Shown: positions 1 to 8,531 of the stretch, in pieces
How positions within the stretch are numbered: position 1 is the first letter of the stretch
How the letters are laid out: each line of letters begins with the position of its first letter
Source: CAVVIG01 sp050249955
GTDB lineage: Bacteria; Acidobacteriota; Vicinamibacteria; Vicinamibacterales; CAVVIG01
Assembly: GCA_050249955.1 (NCBI GenBank)
Contig: JBFWPN010000004.1
Coordinates: forward strand, 248,001 to 312,000
Length of the DNA: 64,000 nt
Reading direction: 5' to 3'
Translations under genes and position numbers: made by a program
The notes under the pieces: generated by a model
The model's input: the letters and a program-made list of their open reading frames with translations, nothing else
The model's database searches: none
What the model was told of the DNA's origin: nothing

Positions 1-960
1 CTGCTCCCGATCTGGGGAACCGCGGTCGAGAACGGACGGGTGGATGCGGTGCGCATGGAGGCCTACGGCCGGTTCCTTGGCGCCCGCTATCGCCAGCACC
101 CGCTCATCTGGATCATCGGAGGCGACACGATTCCCGCCGGCTTCGAGGCGACCTGGCGCGCCCTCGCTCGCGGCATTGCCATCGGCCAGAACGGCACGGA
201 GACCTACGCGAACACGCTGATGACGTTCCATCCGCGCCCGTACTTCGACGGCTCGCGCTGGTACGGCAGCTCCGCGTACTGGTTCGCCAACGAACCCTGG
301 CTGTCGTTCACGATGCTCCAGACCGGCCACTGCCTCGCGTGTGTCACCTACCCCTGGGTGGAGGAGGAGTACGCGCGGATGCCGGTCCGGCCGGTCATCA
401 CGGGCGAGCCGGCCTACGAACACATCCCCGACCAGCTCACCGCTGGCAACCCGCTCATCACGGCCGACGATGTGGAGCGGTTCGCGTATGAGGCGACGTT
501 CGCCGGTGCTCCCGGCCACGCGTACGGCGCCAACGAGGTGTACGGCTTCTGGAACCCGGGCGACCCGGCGCAGTACGGGTACGACGTGTGGGGCGCCAGC
601 GTCCCCTGGCCTCAGGCGCTGGACTTCCCGGGCGCCTCGCGCATGGGCCTGCTGCGCGGGCTGCTGGCCGCCTATCCCGGTCGCGTCCCGGCTCCGTCCG
701 TGCTGCTCTCGCCGAACCCGTGGGGCCAACTTCACGTCGGCGTGACCCGTGCGGCGAACGGCGACTTCGTGCTGGCCTACGTGCCCGATGGCAGCGCGAT
801 CACCATCGACACCGGTGCCCTGCGCTCGCCCACTGCGTCCTGCGCGTGGTGGAGCCCGCGCGACGGCGCCTCGGTTAACTGCGGCACGACCACCACCGGG
901 GCCCGGGTGTTCACGCCGCCGACGCTGCATAGCTGGGTGCTGGTCCTGAAGGCGCAGTAG
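1..960 (+). CDS. GH140/DUF4038-type glycoside hydrolase, C-terminal part
   Basis: The reading frame is open from base 1, so the start lies outside the window; about 319 residues are visible. The sequence resembles the apiosidase-like DUF4038 (GH140) TIM barrel. It shows a 'YRQHPLIWIIGGDT' strand, a 'GTETYANTLMTFHPRP' stretch and a 'VITGEPAYE' segment whose Glu fits a catalytic acid/base position of such barrels. The last 90 or so residues look like the small beta-sandwich often called the putative collagen-binding domain of DUF4038 proteins. The likely role is hydrolysis of a plant or bacterial polysaccharide side chain, probably outside the cytoplasm, although the signal peptide would be upstream of the window. 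The next gene is convergent, 18 bases away. The family call is by pattern; the substrate is not determinable. Confidence 0.75.
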   Translation: MLPIWGTAVENGRVDAVRMEAYGRFLGARYRQHPLIWIIGGDTIPAGFEATWRALARGIAIGQNGTETYANTLMTFHPRPYFDGSRWYGSSAYWFANEPWLSFTMLQTGHCLACVTYPWVEEEYARMPVRPVITGEPAYEHIPDQLTAGNPLITADDVERFAYEATFAGAPGHAYGANEVYGFWNPGDPAQYGYDVWGASVPWPQALDFPGASRMGLLRGLLAAYPGRVPAPSVLLSPNPWGQLHVGVTRAANGDFVLAYVPDGSAITIDTGALRSPTASCAWWSPRDGASVNCGTTTTGARVFTPPTLHSWVLVLKAQ

Positions 961-978
961 GCGAGGCCCCCCGCGGGC

Positions 979-3165
979 TCAGAGCCGGAACAGGTACGAC
1001 ACCTTGGTGAAGAACCCCCGCTGGCTCTGCTGGAAGGCCCCGGCCCCCACGCTCCAGCGGCCGTCCTCGAACGCGCGTCGCTCGATGAGCGACCCGTAGC
1101 CGACGTAGAAGACCGACCCCGGCCGCAGTTCGAAGGACAGCAGCGTGTCGGTGAGCACGCGGTGGCGCGAGCTGTCGTACTGCACCAGCCCGCGCAGGAA
1201 CAGCTGCCGCGTGAACTGCCAGGTCGTCTTCGAGTTGACGATGTCGACGGTGTAGAGGCGGGCGCTGGTGTCGCGCCGGTCGAAGCTGACGCGGTCCACC
1301 GAGAGCGACTGAGAGAACTGGCCGTTCGGCTGCAGCACGAACCCGCCGTTCAGCCGCTGCCGCTTGCCGGCAAGCGGAGCTGCCGGGTCGTAGAAGACCG
1401 CGCGTCCCCCCTCGTAGCGACCGTCGAGCTTCAGCCACCGGAAGATCTGGACGTTGCCCCACACGCGCACGTTGCCCCGCTCGAAGCGCTGGCCGGCCCA
1501 GTGCTCGAATCCCCACGATCGGTCCACGCGCAGGAAGCCCAGGCGCGTGAAGTTGAACCGGACGCCGGTCACCTCGAGCTGCTCGCGTCCGCCCGCGTTC
1601 CGGTCGGTGCCACCCTGCGCGAAGACGAACGGTGAGATGCGCCGCACCCAGGCGAACGGGCCGCTGCCCGGGTAGAAATTGTGATCGAGGTAGGCCCATC
1701 CGCTCGTGAGACCCACGCGGTTCAGGAAGGCGCTGTCCATCTGGAACCCCCGGCTGTAGTGCTCGACGGCCCCCTGCGCCGCCATGGCGCGCGTGCTGTA
1801 GTTGTAGCTGAGGGTGCTGCCCACGCCCTCCTGCGCGGAGGTCCCCCGCGCCTGCGTCCTCGATCCGAGCACGAACCCCTCGATGCGCTGCGTAGGGGTC
1901 AGCCGCTTCGAGAAGTCGGCACCGGCCACGCGGTTCGACCGCCCGGAGAACTCCGTGTCGGTGGCGATGGCGCCCACATACTCGCTCGGGCCCACGCTCA
2001 CCTGCATGCGGCCGATGTTCACCAGGCGGTCCCTGCCGAGTGCCGGGTCGCCCGCGGCCAGCCCGCGCCCGGGTGCCTGATCCGACGCGGTGAGCGTGGC
2101 GAATGTCAGGCGTCCGCGGCTGCCCGTGAGTTTCACGCCGGCAATGGGGTCGACCACGCGCCGCGTGTGGACGGCGCGCTGCATGCTGTTGTCGCCGCCC
2201 GAGGCCGCGAGCGAGAAGATGCCCGCACCCTCCATGAAGAACGGGCGCTTCTCGGAATAGAAGACGGGGAAGCGCTGGTTCACGTCCACCTGGAAGGCGT
2301 CGCTCTCCACCTGGCTGAAGTCGGGGTTCAGGGTGGCGTCCACCGAGATCTGCGAGCTCAGTCCGAGCTTCACGCTCAGGCCGGAGTCGGCCACCTGGTC
2401 CATCGGCGACCAGCTGGTGGGCGTGCGCCGATCCTGGCGCTCGGAGAGGCTGACGCTCGGGATGATGTCGCGCGGCAGGCGCGGGTCGAGGTGGGGCATG
2501 CGCAGTGACGCGTGCTTCTCGAACACCCACTTGCTCGGCTCGAGGGGCGGCCACGCCACCGACACACCGGTGCGGCTGACCTTGCGCCAGAACAGCACGC
2601 CCATCCGCACATCGTCGCCGCTGGCGAACCGGATGCTGCGGAGGGGGAGCTTCACCTCGACCGAGTAGCCGGTGGACGTGAGGCGGCCGGCGCTTTCCCA
2701 CACCCAGTCGACGGAGGCGTCCTCGTTGCTGCCCACGGTGTTCAGCATGTCGAGCTGGATGCCGTTGGGGTTCACCATCATGTGGTAGGCGAGCTGGCCC
2801 GTGCCGGTGGCGTCGAGGCTCAGTCCCACCCAGTCGTCGGCGCCGAAGTTGTCGCGCCGCGCCACCGAGGTCTTGATGCGGGCCGGTTCAGGGTCGTCGC
2901 ACTTGAAGGCGAAGTAGAGCGCGTCCGCGTCGTAGGCCACCCACACCGTGGTGGTTTGCGGGATCGCGTCGCCGTAGAGCGGCTGGTACGAGCGCCACCC
3001 GGTGGCGGCGACGGGCGGGTCGGCCCAGGCTCGATCGTCGAGGACACCGTCGATGCGTGGTGGGGTGGAGGGGTGGCCGGGAGTGATGGTGAACGCGGCA
3101 GTGTCCGCGGCTGAGGCGGCGTGCGCGAGGAGCGACGCGGCCACCAGGCACGCCAGGATTCGCAT
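979..3165 (-). CDS. DUF5916 / CBM9-like outer-membrane protein
   Basis: This 728-residue protein starts with a clear Sec signal peptide (MRILACLVAASLLAHAASA). Residues about 30-200 resemble a carbohydrate-binding family 9 (DOMON-like) domain, with 'IDGVLDDRAWADPP' at its start and the family-typical 'VWVAYDADALYFAFKC'. The rest matches the DUF5916 beta-barrel-like region, with 'VFYSEKRPFFMEGAGIF' the usual hallmark. The protein ends in a Phe-Arg-Leu type C-terminus suited to outer-membrane assembly. It is probably an outer-membrane protein of unknown substrate, common in Acidobacteriota and Bacteroidota. A second family member lies at 45802-48090. It is divergent from the small lipoprotein at 3298. 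The family call is firm; the role is unknown. Confidence 0.85.
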   Translation of the reverse strand: MRILACLVAASLLAHAASAADTAAFTITPGHPSTPPRIDGVLDDRAWADPPVAATGWRSYQPLYGDAIPQTTTVWVAYDADALYFAFKCDDPEPARIKTSVARRDNFGADDWVGLSLDATGTGQLAYHMMVNPNGIQLDMLNTVGSNEDASVDWVWESAGRLTSTGYSVEVKLPLRSIRFASGDDVRMGVLFWRKVSRTGVSVAWPPLEPSKWVFEKHASLRMPHLDPRLPRDIIPSVSLSERQDRRTPTSWSPMDQVADSGLSVKLGLSSQISVDATLNPDFSQVESDAFQVDVNQRFPVFYSEKRPFFMEGAGIFSLAASGGDNSMQRAVHTRRVVDPIAGVKLTGSRGRLTFATLTASDQAPGRGLAAGDPALGRDRLVNIGRMQVSVGPSEYVGAIATDTEFSGRSNRVAGADFSKRLTPTQRIEGFVLGSRTQARGTSAQEGVGSTLSYNYSTRAMAAQGAVEHYSRGFQMDSAFLNRVGLTSGWAYLDHNFYPGSGPFAWVRRISPFVFAQGGTDRNAGGREQLEVTGVRFNFTRLGFLRVDRSWGFEHWAGQRFERGNVRVWGNVQIFRWLKLDGRYEGGRAVFYDPAAPLAGKRQRLNGGFVLQPNGQFSQSLSVDRVSFDRRDTSARLYTVDIVNSKTTWQFTRQLFLRGLVQYDSSRHRVLTDTLLSFELRPGSVFYVGYGSLIERRAFEDGRWSVGAGAFQQSQRGFFTKVSYLFRL

Positions 3166-3297
3166 GCCACGAATACCGACGTGCGGCCGCGCAGGTTACG
3201 TGCCCAGCCGTATGCATGCGCGTGCACGGAACCAGCTGATCTGGAATACACTTCTCGACAGCCCCTGACGATACGTCGGTCGAAAGGTTTTCCAGCG

Positions 3298-3639
3298 ATG
3301 CGGCTGCGTCTTCTCTCTGCCGTGCTGCTCACCACGTCTGCGTGTGCGGCGCCGTCTCCAACCGTGCCATCGGCCGGGCCCTGGCGTTTCACCGGGAACA
3401 TCCTGGAGCTGAATGGCGGACGCGTGGGTGCGCCGATCGCCAATGCGGACCTGGTGGTGGTGAGCGGCGTGAACAAGAATGCCCATGCCACCACCGACGG
3501 CAAGGGCCGATTCGTCTTTCCCCGGCTCGACAGCGGCCGGTTCACCGTGAGCATTGCGGCGCCCGGCTACGTGAGCAACGCACCGGTGGTGGATCTCTAC
3601 CGCGACGTCGACGCGAACTTCGGCCTCATTCCACGCTGA
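3298..3639 (+). CDS. Small carboxypeptidase-regulatory-like lipoprotein
   Basis: A 113-residue protein. I start it at ATG 3298 because the residues after it form a short signal with a lipobox-like 'LLTTSAC', which suggests an outer-membrane or inner-membrane lipoprotein. The mature part is one carboxypeptidase-regulatory-like (CarboxypepD_reg/transthyretin-like) beta-sandwich: 'GAPIANADLVVV' is followed by 'ATTDGKGRFVFPRLDSGRF' and 'VSIAAPGYVS'. The same fold begins both TonB receptors further on, but here it stands alone. It is divergent from the DUF5916 gene with 132 bases between the starts. Function beyond a binding or scaffold domain is unknown. Confidence 0.75.
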   Translation: MRLRLLSAVLLTTSACAAPSPTVPSAGPWRFTGNILELNGGRVGAPIANADLVVVSGVNKNAHATTDGKGRFVFPRLDSGRFTVSIAAPGYVSNAPVVDLYRDVDANFGLIPR

Positions 3640-3645
3640 GCGCCG

Positions 3646-3717
3646 GCCCGGCTGAAGCCGGGCACACACCTCGCCCCGGTGCGCGCCTCCTCGTCATGTC
3701 CGCCTTCAGGCGGACCA
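3646..3717. repeat. Two short REP-like palindromes
   Basis: Two perfect hairpins lie between the convergent genes ending at 3639 and 3722. The first is GCCCGGC-TGAA-GCCGGGC at about 3646-3663 and the second GTCCGCC-TTCA-GGCGGAC at 3700-3717. Neither has a T-run. A third, similar palindrome (GTCCGCC with a TGGC loop) occurs at 30365-30384. Short stem, four-base loop and intergenic position fit dispersed REP-like palindromes, and they may also act as bidirectional transcription ends. Confidence 0.6.
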
Positions 3718-3721
3718 CCCC

Positions 3722-4372
3722 TCAGATCTTGACGTAGGTGACGCCCTTCTCCTGCACCAGTCCGAGCGCCATCACGTGCGACGGCACGATGCGCACGCCG
3801 GGGTTCAGCCCGGCTTCCAGATCCGCGCGCACCTCCGCCACCGCCAGCCTGCGCGCGGTGGCGAGCTGCTGCGCCACGCCATTCAGCGCAATCGCGCACT
3901 GCCAGAAGATGGTGCCCCGCGCCTGCAGCGCCTTCACGCCCAGCGTCGGCTCGTCCATGTAGATGTTGCGGACGGCGTGCGCCTTCGTGGCCGGGTCGAT
4001 GATGTTCGAGCGTTCGCCCAGCGCATACTTCTCCCACAGCCGGTCCGAGGCGTTGATGGCGAAGGCGGTGCCCGAGATGCCGACCACGGTGCGCACCACC
4101 GGGTGCTCCTGCTTGTAGACGTTCCGGAAGGCGTCCATGTAATTGCGCGGCAGACGCAGCGGCGGCGGCTGGCCGGCGGGGTTGGTGTCGGCCATGTCGA
4201 AGACCTGCATGTGCGTGCCCTTCAGGTCGTCGATCCATCGCAGGTCGAAACCCTTCGGCGTGGCGGGCGCCTGCGCGGCTTCGGCGCCGGTGGCTTCGAG
4301 CGCCGACAGACCGGCGAAGGCGGACAACACCGAGATGAACGACCGGCGGCTCTGACGGGGCTGCTTGGACAT
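3722..4372 (-). CDS. Tat-exported DsrE-like protein
   Basis: A 216-residue protein. Upstream in-frame codons exist, but ATG 4372 is chosen because it directly precedes a twin-arginine signal (SRRSFISVL, then a hydrophobic stretch and 'ATGAEA'). The C-terminal part has the layout of exported DsrE/DsrF-like proteins: 'LQARGTIFWQCAIALNG' occupies the place of the cysteine-bearing strand and 'VRIVPSHVMALGLVQEKG' is the closing helix and strand. One cysteine (WQCAIAL) remains. In the family such proteins are linked to sulfur relay or are uncharacterised, and no partner subunit is adjacent. The gene is divergent from the AhpD-like gene at 4575, sharing a 202-base control region. The DsrE assignment is tentative; the Tat signal is clear. 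Confidence 0.6.
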   Translation of the reverse strand: MSKQPRQSRRSFISVLSAFAGLSALEATGAEAAQAPATPKGFDLRWIDDLKGTHMQVFDMADTNPAGQPPPLRLPRNYMDAFRNVYKQEHPVVRTVVGISGTAFAINASDRLWEKYALGERSNIIDPATKAHAVRNIYMDEPTLGVKALQARGTIFWQCAIALNGVAQQLATARRLAVAEVRADLEAGLNPGVRIVPSHVMALGLVQEKGVTYVKI

Positions 4373-4574
4373 GGACAGGCTCCTTCGACGCGTGGGCGCG
4401 CCGTGACTGGACGGGACATTGTGGCAGAGGACGGGAGGGGCGGGAAGGGGACGGGGGGCGGGAAGGGCGGGAGGGGGATTGGGCAGGGTTGGCGTGGCGG
4501 GTGGGCTGAGTGGCACTAGGATCGGGCGGTGCGCGCGCGCCGAGCCTCTGCGTCGCGCGTCAGGGAGATGACTG

Positions 4575-4970
4575 ATGGCAACCGTTCCGTTGATTGAGTA
4601 CGACCAGGCGCCGCCCGAGGTGCGGGCGGTGTTCGACGACATCAAGCGCACGCGCAAGGTCGACGATGTGAACAACTTCTGGAAGGCGCTGGCGAACGAC
4701 CCGGTCACGCTGAAGCGCACGTGGGAGTCGGCACGCGACGTGATGCAGGCCGGCGCGCTCGATGCCCTGACGAAGGAGCTGATCTACATCGCCGTGTCCG
4801 TGACGAACGGCTGCGAGTACTGCACCTACTCGCACACCGCCGCTGCGGTGGCGAAGGGGATGACGCCGGCGCAGCATGGCGAACTGCTGGCCGTCGTCGG
4901 CATGGCCAACCAGACCAATGCGCTCGTGAACGGGCTGCGCGTGCCTGTGGATCCGCAGTTCGTGAAGTAG
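4575..4970 (+). CDS. Carboxymuconolactone decarboxylase / AhpD-like protein
   Basis: A 131-residue, all-helical protein of the CMD/AhpD family. The diagnostic motif 'NGCEYCTYSHTAAAVAKG' carries the CxxC pair and the histidine four residues after it, the thiol-active centre used by AhpD-type alkylhydroperoxidases. Length fits single-domain family members. There is no signal peptide, so it is cytoplasmic. It is predicted to act in peroxide or thiol-redox defence rather than in protocatechuate breakdown, since no beta-ketoadipate genes are nearby. It is divergently arranged with a Tat-exported DsrE-like protein. Confidence 0.85.
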   Translation: MATVPLIEYDQAPPEVRAVFDDIKRTRKVDDVNNFWKALANDPVTLKRTWESARDVMQAGALDALTKELIYIAVSVTNGCEYCTYSHTAAAVAKGMTPAQHGELLAVVGMANQTNALVNGLRVPVDPQFVK

Positions 4971-5027
4971 CGCCCTGCGTCGGCGCGGGCGAGCGGGCGT
5001 GCGACGAGCGCACGTCGTTCGCGGCGG

Positions 5028-5111
5028 TCAGCAGCCTCCCTGCGAGAGCAAGTACCACACGGCAATGACACTGAACGGCACACCCAGCAGCCACGCGGCG
5101 ATGTAGCGCAT
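5028..5111 (-). CDS. 27-residue single-helix membrane peptide
   Basis: The encoded peptide is only 27 residues. It has an ideal Shine-Dalgarno AGGAGG five bases before its ATG at 5111. Residues 3-22 form one hydrophobic helix (YIAAWLLGVPFSVIAVWYLL), followed by a short polar Ser-Gln-Gly-Gly-Cys end. The pattern 'AWLLGVP' followed by an aliphatic helix recurs in very small conserved membrane proteins of many bacteria, as far as I recall. It ends 58 bases after the convergent AhpD-like gene. A longer in-frame reading from 5273 is unlikely because the added part is Pro/Arg-rich and lacks a ribosome site. Confidence 0.65.
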   Translation of the reverse strand: MRYIAAWLLGVPFSVIAVWYLLSQGGC

Positions 5112-5241
5112 CGAGTTCCTCCTGAGGGAGCTGGAGCAATCTCCGATCCAGTGGGGGGGCGTGTGCGGGGGCCGGCGTGTCCGAGTCCCTCGACGTGGCC
5201 GTGGGGTGGAAGCGCCGTGAGGGAGCGCAGGCGTGCCCTTC

Positions 5242-6523
5242 CTGAGAGAGGGGTAACACCGTATTCCGGACACATGGGTGACACTTTCTGCCCTCTTCGA
5301 AAGGAGGAGAGGGCATGCCGTGGAAGGAGTGTCACGTCATGGACGAGCGGCTGCGGTTTGTGGCCCGGCTACTCGAGGGCGAGATGATGGCCCCGCTGTG
5401 TACCGAGTTCGGCATCTCCCGCAAGACGGGCTACAGAATCTTCGAGCGCTACAAGGACTGCGGCGTGGCGGCGTTCACCGATCGCAGTCGACGTCCCTAC
5501 CGTCAGGCCAATCGCCTCCCGCCGCAGGTCGAAGCGGTGATTGTGCGGCTCAAGCGGGAGTATCCGGGCTGGGGCGCCCCCAAGATTCGCGAGAAACTGC
5601 GGCGGGAGCTCAGTGGTCCCCACCTGCCCGCGATTAGCACCGTGCACGCGGTGCTCGACCGGCACGGCCTGGTGCAGCATCGGCGGCGAGGCCGTCCGCG
5701 GGCCACCGGTACGGCGCTGTCCCGGCCGCTCGCGCCCAACGCCCTCTGGTGCGCCGACTACAAGGGCGAATTCCGGCTCGGCGACCGCCGGTACTGTTAT
5801 CCGCTGACCATCACCGACTTCGCCAGTCGCTACCTGCTCACCTGTGAAGCGCTGTTGACGACACAAGAGCAGTTTGCCTTCACCGTCTTCGAGCGCACGT
5901 TCAAAGACTTCGGCTTGCCGGACACCATTCGCACCGATAACGGTGTGCCCTTCGCGTCGGCGCACGCGCTCTATGGCTTGAGCAAACTGTCGGTGTGGTG
6001 GTTACGGCTGGGGATTCAGATCGAGCGCAGCAAGCCGGGGCACCCGCAAGACAACGGGCGGCACGAGCGCATGCACTTGACGCTGAAGAAGGAAGCCACC
6101 AAGCCGGCCGCCGCGAACGTGCTGCAGCAGCAGGCCCGCTTCGATACCTGGATGGCGCAGTACAACCGTGACCGGCCGCATCAGGCTCTCGGGATGAAGG
6201 TGCCGGCCGACCTCTACACCCGCGCCACGCGGGCGTATCACGGCCTCGACGAGCTGACCTACCCCTTCCATGACGACACGGTCACCGTCACGCAATGCGG
6301 CCGGATCTGCTTCAAGGCGCGCAAGATCAACCTCAGTCATGTCTTCGCGGGACAGAACGTCGGCGTGACGCAGGTCGGCGATCACGTCTGGCTCGTGACC
6401 TTCATGCGCTACGATTTGGGGTATTTCGACGACGAGACGTGCCGGCTGGAACCGATCGAGAATCCGTTCACCCCGAAACTGTTACCCATGTCTTCGGAAT
6501 GAACTGTTACCCATGTGTCCAGA
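5242..6523 (+). mobile_element. IS481-family insertion sequence with two-unit ends
   Basis: The element carries one transposase gene framed by related inverted ends. Each end holds two tandem copies of a unit built around GGACACATGGGTAACA. On the left, a degenerate outer copy lies near 5242-5260 and a good copy at about 5263-5287. On the right, an inner copy at about 6478-6502 overlaps the last transposase codons and an outer copy lies at 6504-6523. The exact outer edges and a target duplication cannot be fixed by eye. The right end stops about 17 bases from the CCA end of tRNA-Arg. Confidence 0.8.
5315..6502 (+). CDS. IS481-family DDE transposase
   Basis: A 395-residue transposase with an intact reading frame. 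The N-terminus has a helix-turn-helix (MAPLCTEFGISRKTGYRIF), followed by an HTH_29/HTH_32-like second segment ('YPGWGAPKIREKLRREL'). The rve integrase core shows the three catalytic acids: Asp in 'LWCADYKGEF', Asp in 'TIRTDNGVPFAS', and Glu in 'DNGRHERMHLTLKKE'. Length and the 'KECxVMDERLRFVARLL' start are typical of this IS481 branch. ATG 5315 is preceded by AAGGAGG. The last codons overlap the inner copy of the right end. It moves the surrounding element by DNA cut-and-paste or copy-out; since it looks undamaged it may still be active. Confidence 0.93.
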   Translation: MPWKECHVMDERLRFVARLLEGEMMAPLCTEFGISRKTGYRIFERYKDCGVAAFTDRSRRPYRQANRLPPQVEAVIVRLKREYPGWGAPKIREKLRRELSGPHLPAISTVHAVLDRHGLVQHRRRGRPRATGTALSRPLAPNALWCADYKGEFRLGDRRYCYPLTITDFASRYLLTCEALLTTQEQFAFTVFERTFKDFGLPDTIRTDNGVPFASAHALYGLSKLSVWWLRLGIQIERSKPGHPQDNGRHERMHLTLKKEATKPAAANVLQQQARFDTWMAQYNRDRPHQALGMKVPADLYTRATRAYHGLDELTYPFHDDTVTVTQCGRICFKARKINLSHVFAGQNVGVTQVGDHVWLVTFMRYDLGYFDDETCRLEPIENPFTPKLLPMSSE

Positions 6524-6539
6524 ACGGACCGCGACCGAG

Positions 6540-6616
6540 TGGCGCGCCCAGCAGGACTCGAACCTGCGACCCCCGGCTTAGAAGGCCGGTGCTCTATCCA
6601 GCTGAGCTATGGGCGC
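6540..6616 (-). tRNA. tRNA-Arg (anticodon TCT)
   Basis: The gene is read on the minus strand. The 7-bp acceptor stem GCGCCCA/TGGGCGC closes the cloverleaf. The D arm 'AGCTCAGCTGGATAGAGC' and T arm 'GGTTCGAGTCC' are canonical, and the anticodon stem CCGGC/GCCGG encloses the loop CTTCTAA, giving anticodon TCT (Arg AGA). The discriminator is G and CCA is encoded. It lies 35 bases downstream of the M3 peptidase gene on the same strand, with the IS right end next to its 3' end. Confidence 0.95.
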
Positions 6617-6651
6617 TCGACGTGCCAGTGTAGCAAGGGCACGCCTGTTCT

Positions 6652-8517
6652 TCACGCGGTCAGGTACCGCGCGGCGACCCATGCTTCGAACCGGTCGCAC
6701 ATCGCGTCCTCGCCCTGGCTCGAGTCCGCGATCAACTCCGCGCCGTGCACCACGCGGATGGTCGCGTCCAGCGACGGCGCCTCGTCCGCCGTGTCCGGCG
6801 ACTCCGCGGCAATCGACATCATCGTCTGCGCCGCGGTCCACACCTCGTCGGCCGAGAGGTTGACGTCCTCCGCCAGGTAGCTGGCGGAGAACCCTTCGCC
6901 CGTGAGGTTGCGCAGCGTCTCGTTGTGCGTGACGCTGTTGCCGGGCGCCCAGTAGTACCGGCTCAGGTCCGGGCCGATGGCAGGGTTGTCCGTGAGGAAC
7001 CCGTCGCGCTCGAAGAAGAACGCACGCGTCTGCGCCACCGCCATCTCCGCGAGCAGGTAGCCCTGGTACGACGCCGCCGACTCCTGGTTCAACAGGTGCG
7101 GAATCGCCAGCGTGGGCCGCGGATGCTCGAAGCCCATCACCCGCACCTCGGTCTCGCGCGCGAGCTGCAGCACCCGCGCCGGCGTGCGCTCGGCGTCGGC
7201 CATCGCATAGAGCGTCGACTCGAAGTAGGGCACCACCGCCAGCGACCGCGTCTCGACGGTGCGGTAGCCCTGCCGGCTCGCGATGTGATCGCGGATCACG
7301 TCGTCGGGCATCGGATCGCCGTGCCGGTTCAGCGCGTACGTCTTCAGCCAGTCGGCGTCGTCCAGCAGGCTGTCGCAGAACATCGACTGCGTCTCGGCAT
7401 AGGCCATCGACGTGGGTGCGTACTCCTGCGAGAAGCAGGGGGCGTTCTGGACCACGTTCGCGAAGTGCGCCGCATGCCCCCCCTCGTGGAAGAGGGTCAT
7501 GATGGCGCGGCTGCCGCTACCCACCTGATCGGGCTTGGCCACCGACGTGAAGTTGATGTGACCGGGAATCCACTCGCCCCGCTCGTTCACCCATGCGGGG
7601 ACCGGCGAGTGACAGAAGCCGTTGTCGAACTTGCCGGGCCGCTCCACCAGGTCGAGCTGCATGGTCGCGCCGCGGAAGCCGATGTGCAGGCGCCGGAAGC
7701 TCTTCACCCACCGCCGGAGCGCCGACGCGAAGGACAGGTACTCGTCCATGCGGCGCGTGACGTCGCCGATGGCCATGTACCGGAGGTTCCACGGCGACGA
7801 CACCGCGTCGCCATGCACGGCACGCCGCACGGCCATGGCCCGCGTGTTCGCCGCGTCGGTGCGCGCCAGGAAGTCGTCCATCAGCCCGAGCAGTTGCGCA
7901 CGCGACATCCGCTCGTTCTTCCGCAGCTTGAACTCGAAGTAGTCGCTGAAGCCGAGCGCCCGCGCATAGCGGTTGCGCAGGTCGACGATCTCGAGGAATC
8001 CGTTTGCCAGCACCCACTGCTCGATGCCGCGCATCGCCTCGAAGGAACTGCGGCGGTAGCCCTCCACCGGGTTCGTTGTGAGGTTCGTGGCCAGCCCGGC
8101 CAGCGAGGCGTCCTCCTCCTCGCCCTTCTCATTGAGGTGCTTCGGCGCATACCCCCGCCGTCGGGCGAAGAGGTCTGCCTCGGCCTGCACGATCGCGTGC
8201 ATCAGCGAGCGCGCCTCGTCGCCCTCGACGATGTTCGCTTCGAAGGTGGCCTGCCAGCCGGTCAGCCCGTGCACGAGTGCGTCGCGCTCCTCGCCGGCAG
8301 GCAGTGTGGCCAGGGCGGCCAGGTGCTCGCGTACCTCGCGCAGCCGCCCCGGCTCGGAGATGAAGTCCTTGAAGGCCTGCTCGGCCTTCGCGAATCCGGC
8401 GTCGTCCTGGCTCAGGCCCATGTAGGTGGCCCAGAAGAGCTCCTCCTTGGCCTGGTGGACGGCGGCGTAGTCGCGATTCAGCGCGTCGAAGCATGTGCGG
8501 GCGGCGGCGAGTGACAT
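6652..8517 (-). CDS. M3-family metallopeptidase
   Basis: A 621-residue protein of the thimet/oligoendopeptidase (M3) type. The zinc motif HExxH appears as 'LFHEGGHAAHF' at about residues 344-348, and the downstream 'AYAETQSMFCDSLL' supplies the expected third ligand Glu. Length (about 600) and the all-helical N-terminal half ('YMGLSQDDAGF', 'KLRKNERMSRAQLLGLMDDF') fit family enzymes that degrade oligopeptides in the cytoplasm. No signal peptide is seen. The preceding aminotransferase gene stops 14 bases upstream of this start on the same strand, so the two are probably co-transcribed, with tRNA-Arg just downstream. The family is confident; the peptide range is unknown. Confidence 0.88.
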   Translation of the reverse strand: MSLAAARTCFDALNRDYAAVHQAKEELFWATYMGLSQDDAGFAKAEQAFKDFISEPGRLREVREHLAALATLPAGEERDALVHGLTGWQATFEANIVEGDEARSLMHAIVQAEADLFARRRGYAPKHLNEKGEEEDASLAGLATNLTTNPVEGYRRSSFEAMRGIEQWVLANGFLEIVDLRNRYARALGFSDYFEFKLRKNERMSRAQLLGLMDDFLARTDAANTRAMAVRRAVHGDAVSSPWNLRYMAIGDVTRRMDEYLSFASALRRWVKSFRRLHIGFRGATMQLDLVERPGKFDNGFCHSPVPAWVNERGEWIPGHINFTSVAKPDQVGSGSRAIMTLFHEGGHAAHFANVVQNAPCFSQEYAPTSMAYAETQSMFCDSLLDDADWLKTYALNRHGDPMPDDVIRDHIASRQGYRTVETRSLAVVPYFESTLYAMADAERTPARVLQLARETEVRVMGFEHPRPTLAIPHLLNQESAASYQGYLLAEMAVAQTRAFFFERDGFLTDNPAIGPDLSRYYWAPGNSVTHNETLRNLTGEGFSASYLAEDVNLSADEVWTAAQTMMSIAAESPDTADEAPSLDATIRVVHGAELIADSSQGEDAMCDRFEAWVAARYLTA

Positions 8518-8531
8518 GGCTGCATTATGGC

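Noticed and set aside
3298..3639. Fragment of a TonB receptor (regulatory domain only)
   Set aside because: It has its own signal and lipobox and a proper stop codon, with no plug or barrel remnants downstream. It is best read as an independent small lipoprotein.
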